DNA of 31,598 nt, from positions 1 to 31,598 of the forward strand of contig CALDPN010000034.1 in NCBI GenBank assembly GCA_937911235.1. The letters are read 5' to 3'. Numbering within the stretch: the stretch's first letter is position 1; each line of letters begins with the position of its first letter. The translations under genes and the position numbers were made by a program. Below, in pieces: positions 7,279-15,256 of this stretch. Source of the stretch: an uncultured Bacteroidales bacterium (GTDB taxonomy: Bacteria; Bacteroidota; Bacteroidia; Bacteroidales; Paludibacteraceae). Below the pieces are notes generated by a model, which was not told the DNA's origin, did not search any database, and saw only the letters and a program-made list of their open reading frames with translations.

Positions 7279-9419
7279 AAACTGCAAAGTGGTTTACAGG
7301 ATATAAAACTCTAAGACAAACAAGCGAAAACTTTTTGCCAAAAGAGTATAGAGCAAAACTAGCTGAGCTCTACAAACAGGCTGAATATAGTGAAGAACTT
7401 GCTATAGACTTTGCCTCTGCTCTTGAAATAGCACTTATTGCTATAAAAGAACTAGGCTTGAGCAAGGCGGCTCTTTGCACGGTGGTGCTTTATCCACTTG
7501 TAAAACACTCTCAGTACAATATAGAAAACATAAAAGCAGATTTTTCTGACGAAATTTCTCTTATGGTAAATGGACTAAGCAGAGTGAAAAAACTCTACGG
7601 CAAAACATCTACCATGGAAACTGAAAACTTTAGAAAACTGCTTCTTACACTAGCCGAAGACGTGCGCGTTATCTTTATTATGCTTTCTGAAAGGCTTTTC
7701 TACATGAGAAATCTGAAAGACAAACCAGAAGACGTGAGGCTGAACATAGCAAAAGAAACAGCATATCTTTATGCCCCACTTGCTCACCGTATGGGTCTTT
7801 ACAAAATAAAAACCGAAATGGAAGACCTTTCTTTGAAATATACATTCCCAGATATTTACAAAGAGATTGCGCGCAAGCTAAGTGAAACAAAAAAGAATCG
7901 CGACCAATATATCGACAACTTTATTGCTCCGCTAAAAGAAAAACTTACAGCGGCAGGGCTTAAGTTTAGCATAAAAGGCAGAACCAAATCTATTTATAGT
8001 ATTTGGAACAAAATGAAAAAACAAAACACCGCCTTTGAAGGTATCTACGACCTTTTTGCAATTAGAGTAATATTGGATAGCGAACTTGAAAAAGAAAAAG
8101 CAGAGTGTTGGCAAGTGTATTCTGTGGTAACAGATATGTATCAGCCAAACCCAAAACGCCTAAGAGACTGGCTTTCTATACCAAAAACCAATGGTTACGA
8201 GTCGCTTCACACCACTGTGATGGGCCCAGAAGGCAAATGGGTGGAAGTGCAAATTCGTACCGAAAGAATGGACGAAGTGGCAGAAAAAGGTATGGCTGCT
8301 CACTGGAAATACAAAGGCATTCAAGGCGAAGCCAATATGGACGCTTGGCTTAAAAACTTGCGCGATGCGCTTGAAAGTCAAGACCTTAAGGCAGAAGAAT
8401 ATATGGATGAATTCAAACTAAACCTATACGACGAAGAGGTGTTTGTGTTCACCCCAAATGGCGACCTATACAAACTGCGCAAAGGTGCCACCCTGCTCGA
8501 CTTTGCTTTTGCCATCCACACCAAACTTGGTTGCACATGTATTGGCGGTAAGCTAGGCAATAAAAACGTAACCATTTCTTACGTGCTTAAAAATGGCGAC
8601 CAAATAGAAGTACTTACGTCGTCGAACCAGAAACCACGTGCCGACTGGTTGAAACTTGTAACCACAAGCAAGGCTAAACAAAAAATCCGTCAGGTAATAA
8701 AAGAAACCGAAACCAACGAGGCAAATATGGGACGCGAAATTATTCTTCGCCGTTTCAAAAACTGGAAAATAGAATTTGACGAAGCCCGCCTTTCTCGTCT
8801 AGCTAAAAAATTAGGTTATAAGACTATTTCTGAACTTTATATTGATATAAACAACGAAGAAATAGACATTCTTGAGTTTAAAGACAATTACTTAAACTTC
8901 GATAAAAAAGAAGAAGGAGCACCAGAAACCGTAAGTGCAGGCACATTTAAAGGCAACGACAAACTTAGCAAAGACGATGTTTTAATAATCAACAACGAAA
9001 CCAAAGGTGTGCAATACACCATGGCAAAATGTTGCAACCCTATCTATGGCGACGAGATATTTGGCTTTGTGGGCGTGTCTGGTGGCATTAAAATTCACCG
9101 TAAAAACTGCCCTAATGCTCCACAAATGATGGCAAGATTTGGCTACCGCATAGTAAACGCTGCGTGGGAAGCATCGTCTAATGAACAAAGCATCTGCACC
9201 ATCTACGTGTCGGGCAGAGACGACTTAGGGGTTATAACTAATATTAGTTCTTTGATTTCTAAAGAAAATTCGGTAACTTTGCGTTCCATTTCCATCAACT
9301 CCGACGCTGGCAGTTTCGATGGCAAATTGGTGCTTACCGTAAAGGATTTAGAAAGCCTTGAACGCATCATTCAAAAGATTAAAAACGTAAATGGGGTACA
9401 CTCGGTAGTGAGGAGTTAG
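7275..9419 (+). CDS. relA: RelA/SpoT-family (p)ppGpp synthetase with degenerate HD domain
   Basis: A 714-residue long RSH protein for stringent-response alarmone metabolism. Residues ~1-195 occupy the place of the HD hydrolase domain, but there is no His-Asp pair: the usual LHDTVEDT region reads LYPLVKHSQ, and the usual ADRLHNMR reads SERLFYMR. Hydrolysis is therefore probably lost, as in gammaproteobacterial RelA. The synthetase is intact: GRTKSIYSIWNKM from residue 235, YDLFAIRVI, and LRDWLSIPKTNGYESLHTT near 293-311. TGS follows at ~388-452 (FVFTPNGDLYKLRKGATLLD), a Cys-Cys zinc-finger-like region near 586 (KCCNPIYGDEIFG), and a C-terminal ACT domain from ~640. The last codons and the TAG stop lie within a heptamer repeat. 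A separate hydrolase would be expected elsewhere. Confidence 0.93.
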   Translation: MKTAKWFTGYKTLRQTSENFLPKEYRAKLAELYKQAEYSEELAIDFASALEIALIAIKELGLSKAALCTVVLYPLVKHSQYNIENIKADFSDEISLMVNGLSRVKKLYGKTSTMETENFRKLLLTLAEDVRVIFIMLSERLFYMRNLKDKPEDVRLNIAKETAYLYAPLAHRMGLYKIKTEMEDLSLKYTFPDIYKEIARKLSETKKNRDQYIDNFIAPLKEKLTAAGLKFSIKGRTKSIYSIWNKMKKQNTAFEGIYDLFAIRVILDSELEKEKAECWQVYSVVTDMYQPNPKRLRDWLSIPKTNGYESLHTTVMGPEGKWVEVQIRTERMDEVAEKGMAAHWKYKGIQGEANMDAWLKNLRDALESQDLKAEEYMDEFKLNLYDEEVFVFTPNGDLYKLRKGATLLDFAFAIHTKLGCTCIGGKLGNKNVTISYVLKNGDQIEVLTSSNQKPRADWLKLVTTSKAKQKIRQVIKETETNEANMGREIILRRFKNWKIEFDEARLSRLAKKLGYKTISELYIDINNEEIDILEFKDNYLNFDKKEEGAPETVSAGTFKGNDKLSKDDVLIINNETKGVQYTMAKCCNPIYGDEIFGFVGVSGGIKIHRKNCPNAPQMMARFGYRIVNAAWEASSNEQSICTIYVSGRDDLGVITNISSLISKENSVTLRSISINSDAGSFDGKLVLTVKDLESLERIIQKIKNVNGVHSVVRS

Positions 9420-9438
9420 GAGTGAGGAGTGAGGAGTT
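9407..9438. repeat. 32-bp heptamer tandem repeat (AGTKAGG)4-AGTT
   Basis: Four heptamers AGTGAGG, AGTTAGG, AGTGAGG, AGTGAGG followed by AGTT. The first unit and part of the second are still coding: they give the last residues V-R-S and the TAG stop (9417-9419) of the relA-like gene. A reverse-complement element of exactly the same length and phase lies at 21970-22001. Confidence 0.9.
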
Positions 9439-9459
9439 AATTAAGAATACCGATTAAAA

Positions 9460-9474
9460 GCACCCGTAGGGTGC
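9460..9474. repeat. short perfect palindrome in the relA-ribE gap
   Basis: GCACCC-GTA-GGGTGC is a perfect 6-bp stem with a 3-base loop. It is GC-rich against an AT-rich background and has no U-run after it, so it is not a classical intrinsic terminator. It sits between the heptamer repeat and the second palindrome. Confidence 0.75.
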
Positions 9475-9487
9475 AATAGAGTCATAA

Positions 9488-9517
9488 CTCCGTCTTAAGC
9501 GTTAGCGCAAGGCGGAG
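9488..9517. repeat. REP-like imperfect palindrome upstream of riboflavin synthase
   Basis: The 5' arm CTCCGTCTTAAGCG and 3' arm CGCAAGGCGGAG pair over nine positions (one T-G), a two-base AA bulge, then three more pairs, closing a TTAG loop. No T-run follows, which argues against a simple terminator and for a dispersed REP/MITE-type element or an mRNA structure ahead of ribE, whose ATG is 27 nt downstream. Confidence 0.7.
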
Positions 9518-9543
9518 ATAATAAATACACAATAATACATATT

Positions 9544-10155
9544 ATGTTTTCAGGAATCGTAGAAGAAACAGCAAAAGTGGTAAAAGTGGAGCGCGAAAAA
9601 GACAACATGCACTTCACCCTATCATGTTCATTTGCAAATGAATTAAAAATAGATCAAAGTGTGGCACACAACGGCGTTTGCCTTACAGTTGTAAAACTTG
9701 AAGAAGGCACATACACCGTAACCGCCATGAAAGAAACCCTAAACCGTAGCAACTTAGGCCTACTTAAAGAGGGTGACCTAGTAAATATCGAACGCAGCAT
9801 GCTAATGAATGGCCGCCTAGACGGACACATTGTGCAAGGCCACGTGGACCAAACTGCTATCTGCAAAAAAGTGCAAGACGACAACGGCAGTTGGATATTT
9901 ACCTTTGAGTACAACTCGTCTAAAGAAATGATAGAAAGAGGTTATTTCACTGTAGACAAAGGCTCTGTTACAGTAAACGGCGTTAGCCTAACAGTGTGCA
10001 ACCCTACTCAAACCACATTCCAAGTGTGCATTATCCCATACACATTTGAAAATACAAACTTTAAAAACATCAAAAAAGACACTGTTGTAAATTTAGAGTT
10101 TGATATTATTGGAAAATATATCTGCAGAAAAAACAGCTTACTAAATCAAGACTAA
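9544..10155 (+). CDS. ribE: riboflavin synthase, alpha chain
   Basis: A 203-residue enzyme that dismutates two 6,7-dimethyl-8-ribityllumazine molecules into riboflavin and a pyrimidinedione. It shows the internal duplication of the family: N-terminal barrel starting MFSGIVEE and carrying NGVCLTV, then a second barrel starting near residue 98 after MNGRLDGHIVQGHVD and carrying VNGVSLTV. Length is normal. I do not see an FMN riboswitch in the 124-base gap upstream, and no TAnnTTTG box either, so expression may come from read-through of the relA-like gene. Its neighbours are not riboflavin genes, so it is a solitary rib gene here. The next gene starts two bases after its stop. Confidence 0.96.
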   Translation: MFSGIVEETAKVVKVEREKDNMHFTLSCSFANELKIDQSVAHNGVCLTVVKLEEGTYTVTAMKETLNRSNLGLLKEGDLVNIERSMLMNGRLDGHIVQGHVDQTAICKKVQDDNGSWIFTFEYNSSKEMIERGYFTVDKGSVTVNGVSLTVCNPTQTTFQVCIIPYTFENTNFKNIKKDTVVNLEFDIIGKYICRKNSLLNQD

Positions 10156-10156
10156 T

Positions 10157-11821
10157 ATGAAAAAACTTTTATTGATATTATTCCTTGTGTCTTCACTTCA
10201 TATTTTTGGCCAAACATATCCAAAAATTAGTGTAGATGGAAAAGAATACTATCTTTACACTGTGCAAAAAAGTGAAGGATTTTATGCCATAAGCCAACGT
10301 TTTGGCGTGCCACAAGCCTCTATTATAGAAGCAAATCAAAACATTGAAAACGGTCTTCAACTTGGACAAATTATTAAAGTGCCAGTTGTAGAAAATCCTA
10401 CAATTGCAGCAGAGAAAGAGGAAAATAAAAAACCAAATTTTCCTGTAAAAACATACACAGTGCGCCCAAAAGACACACTATATAGTTTGTCTAAAAAATA
10501 TAAAGTGAGTGTAGATGACATTCTAAAAGTAAACCCATGGGCTACCACCCTTGGCATTGGCGACAAACTTTATATTCCTGATAGTGTGGCTATTAAGAAA
10601 GAGCTAAAAAAAGTTGAAGCAGCAGAAATAAAGGCTCAAACAAAAAAATATAGCAAGCTTGCTCAACAAGCATTTGCAAGCAAAACCGACACTGCAGAAA
10701 ACCAAATCGACACACTTGCCACCATGCTAGAGTCTGAACTAGACCTAGACGATGTAATAACTAAAAACTTCCAAGGCGAGTTTAAAGTGGCTATTCTGCT
10801 ACCATTTATGCTAGATGCTCAAAAAAGAGATGCAAGCATGGAGCGCTTTGTTGACTTCTACAAGGGTTGTATCATTGCTGCAGACTCACTATCAAAACTT
10901 GGTATCAACATAGACCTTTACGCATTCGACATTGGTAAAACACATAGCCAAATTACAGCTGTGCTTGGCAATCATTTGCTAAAACAAATGGATTTAATCA
11001 TTGGCCCTGCATACCAAAGCCAAGTATCGTACGTGGCAAAATTTGCTGGGGAGAACAAAATTAGAACTATAATTCCATTCTCTTCAAATGTGCCAGAAAT
11101 TGATACAAACAAATATCTTTATCAAGTAGTATCGCCACAAAAAGAACTATTCCCTGCACTAGCAGAAAAGTTCTGCGAACTATTTAAAGACAAACACGTG
11201 ATTATTTCACAAACAGCATCGTTTACCACATACAACAAGAGTGACTTTACCGATTTGCTGCTACCACAACTAAAGAAAAACGAAATCGAATACACATTTA
11301 TCGACGACTATAAAATTGCCGCTAAAATAGACTCTATTGCAGCGCTAGTGGAAGAAGATGTTATTTTCCTTACACCAAGTAGCAACGAAGTTTTACTAAA
11401 CAAACTAGGCGAGCAACTAGAACTTGTTACATCTAAAAAAGTATCTGTATTTGCATTCCCAGAATGGAGCGGATACCTAATTGATGAACTATATTCACTT
11501 CCAGTTTATAGCTTTACAAGTTACTATACAAACTATAGCGACAGCAGAACAAAACGTTTCTTCAGCTTGTTTATCGACAAGTTTGGCGTGCCATCTGTGC
11601 AACAAACACCAAACTATGCCCTATTTGGTTTCGACATTTTCCAATTCTTTATTTGGAATATGAACAGCTATAGCTCAAGATTCGACAAACACCTGGAATA
11701 TATCAACCACAAAGGTATTCAGATGAATTTTGCATTCGCTAAAAAGAATATCGGTGGATATAGCAACTTAGGAGTAATACTTCAAGAAATAAACTCAAAT
11801 GGCTTAAATATTATAGAATAA
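10157..11821 (+). CDS. secreted LysM protein with periplasmic-binding-protein-like domain
   Basis: A 554-residue exported protein. Residues 1-19 are a Sec signal peptide (MKKLLLILFLVSSLHIFGQ). Two LysM peptidoglycan-binding repeats follow at ~35-78 (LYTVQKSEGFYAISQRFGV ... LGQIIKVP) and ~97-142 (YTVRPKDTLYSLSKKYKV ... IGDKLYIP). After a short helical linker, residues ~205-554 look like a type I periplasmic-binding fold (FKVAILLPFMLDAQKR; a later KQMDLIIGPAYQSQVSYVA), as in LppC/LpoA-like and leucine-binding proteins. By analogy it may link cell-wall binding to control of an envelope enzyme, but that is inference. It sits two bases after ribE and two bases before a barrel-protein gene. Confidence 0.87.
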   Translation: MKKLLLILFLVSSLHIFGQTYPKISVDGKEYYLYTVQKSEGFYAISQRFGVPQASIIEANQNIENGLQLGQIIKVPVVENPTIAAEKEENKKPNFPVKTYTVRPKDTLYSLSKKYKVSVDDILKVNPWATTLGIGDKLYIPDSVAIKKELKKVEAAEIKAQTKKYSKLAQQAFASKTDTAENQIDTLATMLESELDLDDVITKNFQGEFKVAILLPFMLDAQKRDASMERFVDFYKGCIIAADSLSKLGINIDLYAFDIGKTHSQITAVLGNHLLKQMDLIIGPAYQSQVSYVAKFAGENKIRTIIPFSSNVPEIDTNKYLYQVVSPQKELFPALAEKFCELFKDKHVIISQTASFTTYNKSDFTDLLLPQLKKNEIEYTFIDDYKIAAKIDSIAALVEEDVIFLTPSSNEVLLNKLGEQLELVTSKKVSVFAFPEWSGYLIDELYSLPVYSFTSYYTNYSDSRTKRFFSLFIDKFGVPSVQQTPNYALFGFDIFQFFIWNMNSYSSRFDKHLEYINHKGIQMNFAFAKKNIGGYSNLGVILQEINSNGLNIIE

Positions 11822-11822
11822 T

Positions 11823-12470
11823 ATGCGCAGATTTCTCCTTAGTATTTCACTACTTTTCGTTTGTACATTGGCCTTTAGCCAATATACACTCATTAAGCCA
11901 GAGTTCTATGTGGGTACCAATCAGGGTGTAAACCTATGGCCAAATGTATCATTCTCACCAAAAGTAGCACAAAACTTCGACGTAAGATACAAAGGTGGTT
12001 TCACTGTGAGATACATCAATTTAAAGTATTTTGGATTTCAAGCAGAGCTAAACTATAGCCAGCAAGGTTGGTCTGAAACCTCAGCCACAGGTGAAGTTTA
12101 CAGCCACAGATTTGACTATCTAGAACTACCTATTTTAGCACATATCTACTTTGGCAAGAAAAACACAAAGTTCTTTGTAAACTTAGGACCAGAGATAAGA
12201 TATATGGTAAACAACGAGGCCACTGCCCCATTCTCTGAGGGCGCTGGCGTACAGCAATTCAAAGAAATAGAAAATAGATTTGATTACGGCATCACAGGTG
12301 GTCTTGGTGTGGAATATAGAACTAAAAAGGCAGGTGCTTTCCAACTAGAAGCCCGCTATCACTTTGGACTTGGCAATGTGTTCAACTCCACCAAAAAAGA
12401 CTATTTCTCTGCCTCAAACAATCAAGCAATAAGTGTTTCACTAGTTTATTTATTTAATGTATTAAAATAA
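11823..12470 (+). CDS. PorT-like outer-membrane beta-barrel protein
   Basis: A 215-residue outer-membrane protein. Residues 1-20 are a signal peptide (MRRFLLSISLLFVCTLAFSQ). The rest consists of alternating amphipathic beta strands with turns, including FTVRYINLKYFGFQAELNY, YLELPILAHIYFG and YGITGGLGVEYRT, and it ends in a beta strand with hydrophobic C-terminus (ISVSLVYLFNVLK), as expected for BAM substrates. The pattern fits the PorT/OMP_b-brl_2 family that is common in Bacteroidetes. True PorT acts in type IX secretion, but paralogues are numerous, so I do not claim that role. Two-base gaps on both sides put it in the same transcript. Confidence 0.85.
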   Translation: MRRFLLSISLLFVCTLAFSQYTLIKPEFYVGTNQGVNLWPNVSFSPKVAQNFDVRYKGGFTVRYINLKYFGFQAELNYSQQGWSETSATGEVYSHRFDYLELPILAHIYFGKKNTKFFVNLGPEIRYMVNNEATAPFSEGAGVQQFKEIENRFDYGITGGLGVEYRTKKAGAFQLEARYHFGLGNVFNSTKKDYFSASNNQAISVSLVYLFNVLK

Positions 12471-12471
12471 T

Positions 12472-13002
12472 ATGGAATCAATGTATAAATTACTGCAAGT
12501 ACGCAGAAGTCACAGAAAATTTACTCAGCAAGCTGTAGAACAAGAAAAAATAGATGCAATCCTTAGAAATGCCCTAATGTCTCCTGCAGGCAAAAGCCTA
12601 AACCCATGGGAGTTCATCGTGGTAACAGACAAAGAAATGCAAGAAAAAATGTCTAAATGCAAACCTTTTGGCGCTGCATTTGTGGCAGAAGCTCCACTTT
12701 CTATTGTGATTATTGCCGACACAGAAAAGAGCGACGTTTGGGTAGAAGACTGTTCAGTGGCAGCGTTCAATATTCAACTTACAGTAGAAGACCTTGGTCT
12801 TGGTAGCTGCTGGTGCCAAATTAGAAAACGCGCTGGTGTGGAAGAAGGCACAATGGCAGAAGACACCATCAAAGAACTTCTTGGCATACCAGAAAAATAT
12901 GCAGTGGAATGCATCATTGGTATTGGCTACAAAGGCATGGAACGCAAACCATTCAACGAAGACAAACTTCAATTTGAAAAAATCCACACAGGTAAATTTT
13001 AA
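12472..13002 (+). CDS. nitroreductase-family flavoprotein
   Basis: A 176-residue FMN-dependent oxidoreductase-like protein. The N-terminal LLQVRRSHRKFTQQAV contains the FMN-phosphate-binding basic motif (RRSHRKF), followed by MSPAGKSLNPWEFIVV, typical of the family, and AAFNIQLTVEDLGLGSCW and the C-terminal IIGIGYKG. The length matches the short single-domain subgroup. The physiological substrate cannot be told from sequence. A second in-frame ATG lies three codons downstream. The TAA stop overlaps the ATG of the DUF2520 gene by one base. Confidence 0.93.
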   Translation: MESMYKLLQVRRSHRKFTQQAVEQEKIDAILRNALMSPAGKSLNPWEFIVVTDKEMQEKMSKCKPFGAAFVAEAPLSIVIIADTEKSDVWVEDCSVAAFNIQLTVEDLGLGSCWCQIRKRAGVEEGTMAEDTIKELLGIPEKYAVECIIGIGYKGMERKPFNEDKLQFEKIHTGKF

Positions 13003-13769
13003 TGATACAAAAGGTAGTTATAATAGGTGCTGGTAATGTGGCAACCCACCTTGGTAAAGCCATAAAAAATGCAGGTTTTCAGATACTACAAATTGTGAGT
13101 AGAACCGAGAACTCTGCACGCGCACTTGGCACCATACTTGGCGTTCCTTTCACCAGTTCTAAAGGCGAACTAAACAAAGAAGCAGACCTATATATTGTGA
13201 GTGTAAAAGACGATGCTATAGTCTCTGCACTCACTACTTTTTCTCTACCAGAAAATGCCCTTGTGGTGCACACTGCAGGTAGCGTGCCAATGGAAATTTT
13301 AAAAGATTTCTCTGCCAACATTGGCATACTTTACCCACTGCAAACATTCTCAAAACAAAAGAATGTAAACTTTAAGGAAATTCCTGTTTACATAGAAGCG
13401 AATAACGAAGACAATGCAAGCAGGTTGCTACTATTCGCAAATGCATTTTCAGACAGAGCGAAAGAGGTAAACTCAGAAAATAGAGCTCACGTACACCTAG
13501 CTGCTGTGTTTGCTTGCAACTTCTCAAACCACCTTTATAGCATAGCATCAGACATACTAGAAAAGGCGGGACTTAGCTTCGACGATATGCTTCCACTCAT
13601 TAGTGAAACTACAGAAAAAATTAAAGTTCTTCACCCTAGAAAAGCACAAACAGGCCCTGCAATAAGACGCGATAGCAAGGTAATAGAAAAGCAAATAAAT
13701 GCACTTGAAGGAAGAGAAAAACAGATATACAAACTTATCACAGAAAGCATCCAAGATGAAAAACTTTAA
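13002..13769 (+). CDS. Rossmann-like/DUF2520 protein
   Basis: A 255-residue protein with an N-terminal NAD(P)-binding Rossmann segment (VVIIGAGNVATHLGKAI, residues 4-20) and a C-terminal helical DUF2520 domain (HLAAVFACNFSNHLYSIA, then LHPRKAQTGPAIRRD). It resembles pyrroline-5-carboxylate or ketopantoate reductases in outline, but the substrate is unknown. The last 14 bases overlap the start of the KdsC-like phosphatase gene, a pairing that I recall as recurrent in Bacteroidetes and that suggests coupled translation. Confidence 0.88.
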   Translation: MIQKVVIIGAGNVATHLGKAIKNAGFQILQIVSRTENSARALGTILGVPFTSSKGELNKEADLYIVSVKDDAIVSALTTFSLPENALVVHTAGSVPMEILKDFSANIGILYPLQTFSKQKNVNFKEIPVYIEANNEDNASRLLLFANAFSDRAKEVNSENRAHVHLAAVFACNFSNHLYSIASDILEKAGLSFDDMLPLISETTEKIKVLHPRKAQTGPAIRRDSKVIEKQINALEGREKQIYKLITESIQDEKL

Positions 13770-14286
13770 GGAACTTTTACAAGATATAAAAGTGTTTATT
13801 TTCGACGTAGACGGCGTGCTTAGTAGCAACGTGATGAACCTAAATTCAGAAACAGGACTACCTATCCGCACCGGAAATGTAAAAGACGGATATGCACTAC
13901 ATCTGGCAAGCAAACTTGGTTACAAGATTGCAATTATCACTGGCGCAAACACCGAGTATCTAAGAAGCAGATTTGCTGCACTTGGCATCACAGATGATAT
14001 TTATTTGGGCTGTCACAACAAGATTGTGGAGTTTAATGCTCTAATGGAAAAATACAATCTAAAAGCAGAAAATGTGCTTTACATGGGCGATGATATTCCA
14101 GACCTTAAAGTAATGAAAATGGTGGGTGTGCCATGTTGCCCTGCAGATGCGGCTCCAGAGATAAAAGAAATCTCTAAATATATTTCTCACTGCAAAGGTG
14201 GCGAGGGTTGCGCTCGCGATGTGATAGAACAAGTACTAAAAGCTCAAGACAACTGGCTTCGCGACGACGAGGCCACAATTTGGTAA
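13756..14286 (+). CDS. kdsC: KdsC-like HAD phosphatase (3-deoxy-D-manno-octulosonate-8-phosphate phosphatase)
   Basis: A 176-residue HAD-superfamily hydrolase expected to dephosphorylate KDO-8-phosphate on the way to CMP-KDO for LPS inner core. Motif I FIFDVDGVLSS gives nucleophile Asp17 and acid/base Asp19; motif II is IITGAN; motif IV is MGDDIPDLKVM. There is no cap insert, as in the C0 tetrameric KdsC group. The ATG at 13756 is chosen because it begins the conserved MKNFKELLQDIKVFIFD; an in-frame ATG 19 codons upstream lies inside the DUF2520 gene and adds no conserved sequence. Related phosphatases act on other sugar acids, so the substrate is inferred. Confidence 0.87.
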   Translation: MKNFKELLQDIKVFIFDVDGVLSSNVMNLNSETGLPIRTGNVKDGYALHLASKLGYKIAIITGANTEYLRSRFAALGITDDIYLGCHNKIVEFNALMEKYNLKAENVLYMGDDIPDLKVMKMVGVPCCPADAAPEIKEISKYISHCKGGEGCARDVIEQVLKAQDNWLRDDEATIW

Positions 14287-14290
14287 GATT

Positions 14291-15256
14291 ATGTTACAGT
14301 TAATTCGTTGGAAAAACTTATTATTCCTAGGGGTACTGCAAACACTAATGTTTTTTGGAGTACTTAAACCAATACTTGCAAAATACACCATTGCACTACC
14401 ATACGAATATCCAATCTTTGGACTTCTACTTGGTGCTACCCTATTTATTGCAGCAGGTGGTTATATAGTAAACGACTATTTCGACACCAAAATAGACCAA
14501 ATAAACAAACCTACAAAGGTGATTGTTGGCAACACAATTTCACGTAATGCTGCTGGTTGGGCATTTCAAATTTGTTTTGCCATTGGCATTGCTTGTGGTA
14601 TAGCGCTTGCCATTATTTTAGGCAAACTAAACATTGCTATTTTGTTTGCTGTGATTTCTGGTATGCTATGGTTCTATTCATCTAGCTACAAACGTATCTT
14701 CCTTTTAGGAAACCTTGTTATTTCGCTTTGCTCTTTCCTATCTGTTTTCGCATGCAGTTATTTATCTGCCATTAGTCTGGAAAACAAATACGGAGCACTT
14801 CTTTACAACACAGGCATACTAGGCGAGATATACGGTTGGTTTGCAGCATTTGGTTTGTTTGCCTTCCTATTCACATTTATACGAGAAGTAGTAAAAGACG
14901 TGGAAGACATAGAAGGCGACAGAGAAATGGAATGCCACAGCCTACCTATTGTGCTTGGCATCAACACCACAAAAATAGTGCTTACAGTTGTAACACTTAT
15001 TAGCACACTTATTGTGGGTTATTTCTGTTTCTACCTAAACCCATTCACCACAGACAATATCACTACAAAATACTATATCTTCGGCATACTTGTGCCTTGC
15101 ATTATCCTTATTTTCTGGATTGGCAAAGCAGCAAAAAGAAGAGACTGGAGACAAATAAGCACCTTTGTTAAGTTTATTATGCTTGTGGGTACTCTTTATG
15201 CTGCCGTGGTAGGTTACTTGTTTATATTAAACTATTCATACATTCTCAATGCTTGA
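14291..15256 (+). CDS. UbiA-family prenyltransferase
   Basis: A 321-residue polytopic membrane protein with about nine hydrophobic helices. The two Asp-rich motifs for Mg-diphosphate binding are present: NDYFDTKIDQINKP (residues 61-74) and KDVEDIEGDRE (near 202-212). The family transfers isoprenyl chains to acceptors such as quinone precursors or, in the geranylgeranylglyceryl-phosphate synthase branch, to sn-glycerol-linked lipids. The sequence between motifs resembles the geranylgeranylglycerol-phosphate branch that occurs in Bacteroidetes, but I cannot fix the acceptor. It begins four bases after the KdsC-like gene and overlaps maf by eight bases. Confidence 0.85.
   Translation: MLQLIRWKNLLFLGVLQTLMFFGVLKPILAKYTIALPYEYPIFGLLLGATLFIAAGGYIVNDYFDTKIDQINKPTKVIVGNTISRNAAGWAFQICFAIGIACGIALAIILGKLNIAILFAVISGMLWFYSSSYKRIFLLGNLVISLCSFLSVFACSYLSAISLENKYGALLYNTGILGEIYGWFAAFGLFAFLFTFIREVVKDVEDIEGDREMECHSLPIVLGINTTKIVLTVVTLISTLIVGYFCFYLNPFTTDNITTKYYIFGILVPCIILIFWIGKAAKRRDWRQISTFVKFIMLVGTLYAAVVGYLFILNYSYILNA

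Noticed and set aside
9407..9438. CRISPR-type repeat array
   Set aside because: Units are 7 bp and contiguous without spacers, and no cas gene is in the window.
9439..9543. FMN riboswitch upstream of ribE
   Set aside because: The gap is too short for a full RFN element and lacks its conserved helices; it holds only the repeat and two palindromes.
13699..13755. Longer KdsC-like start
   Set aside because: The extra 19 codons lie inside the DUF2520 gene and do not resemble the family N-terminus.
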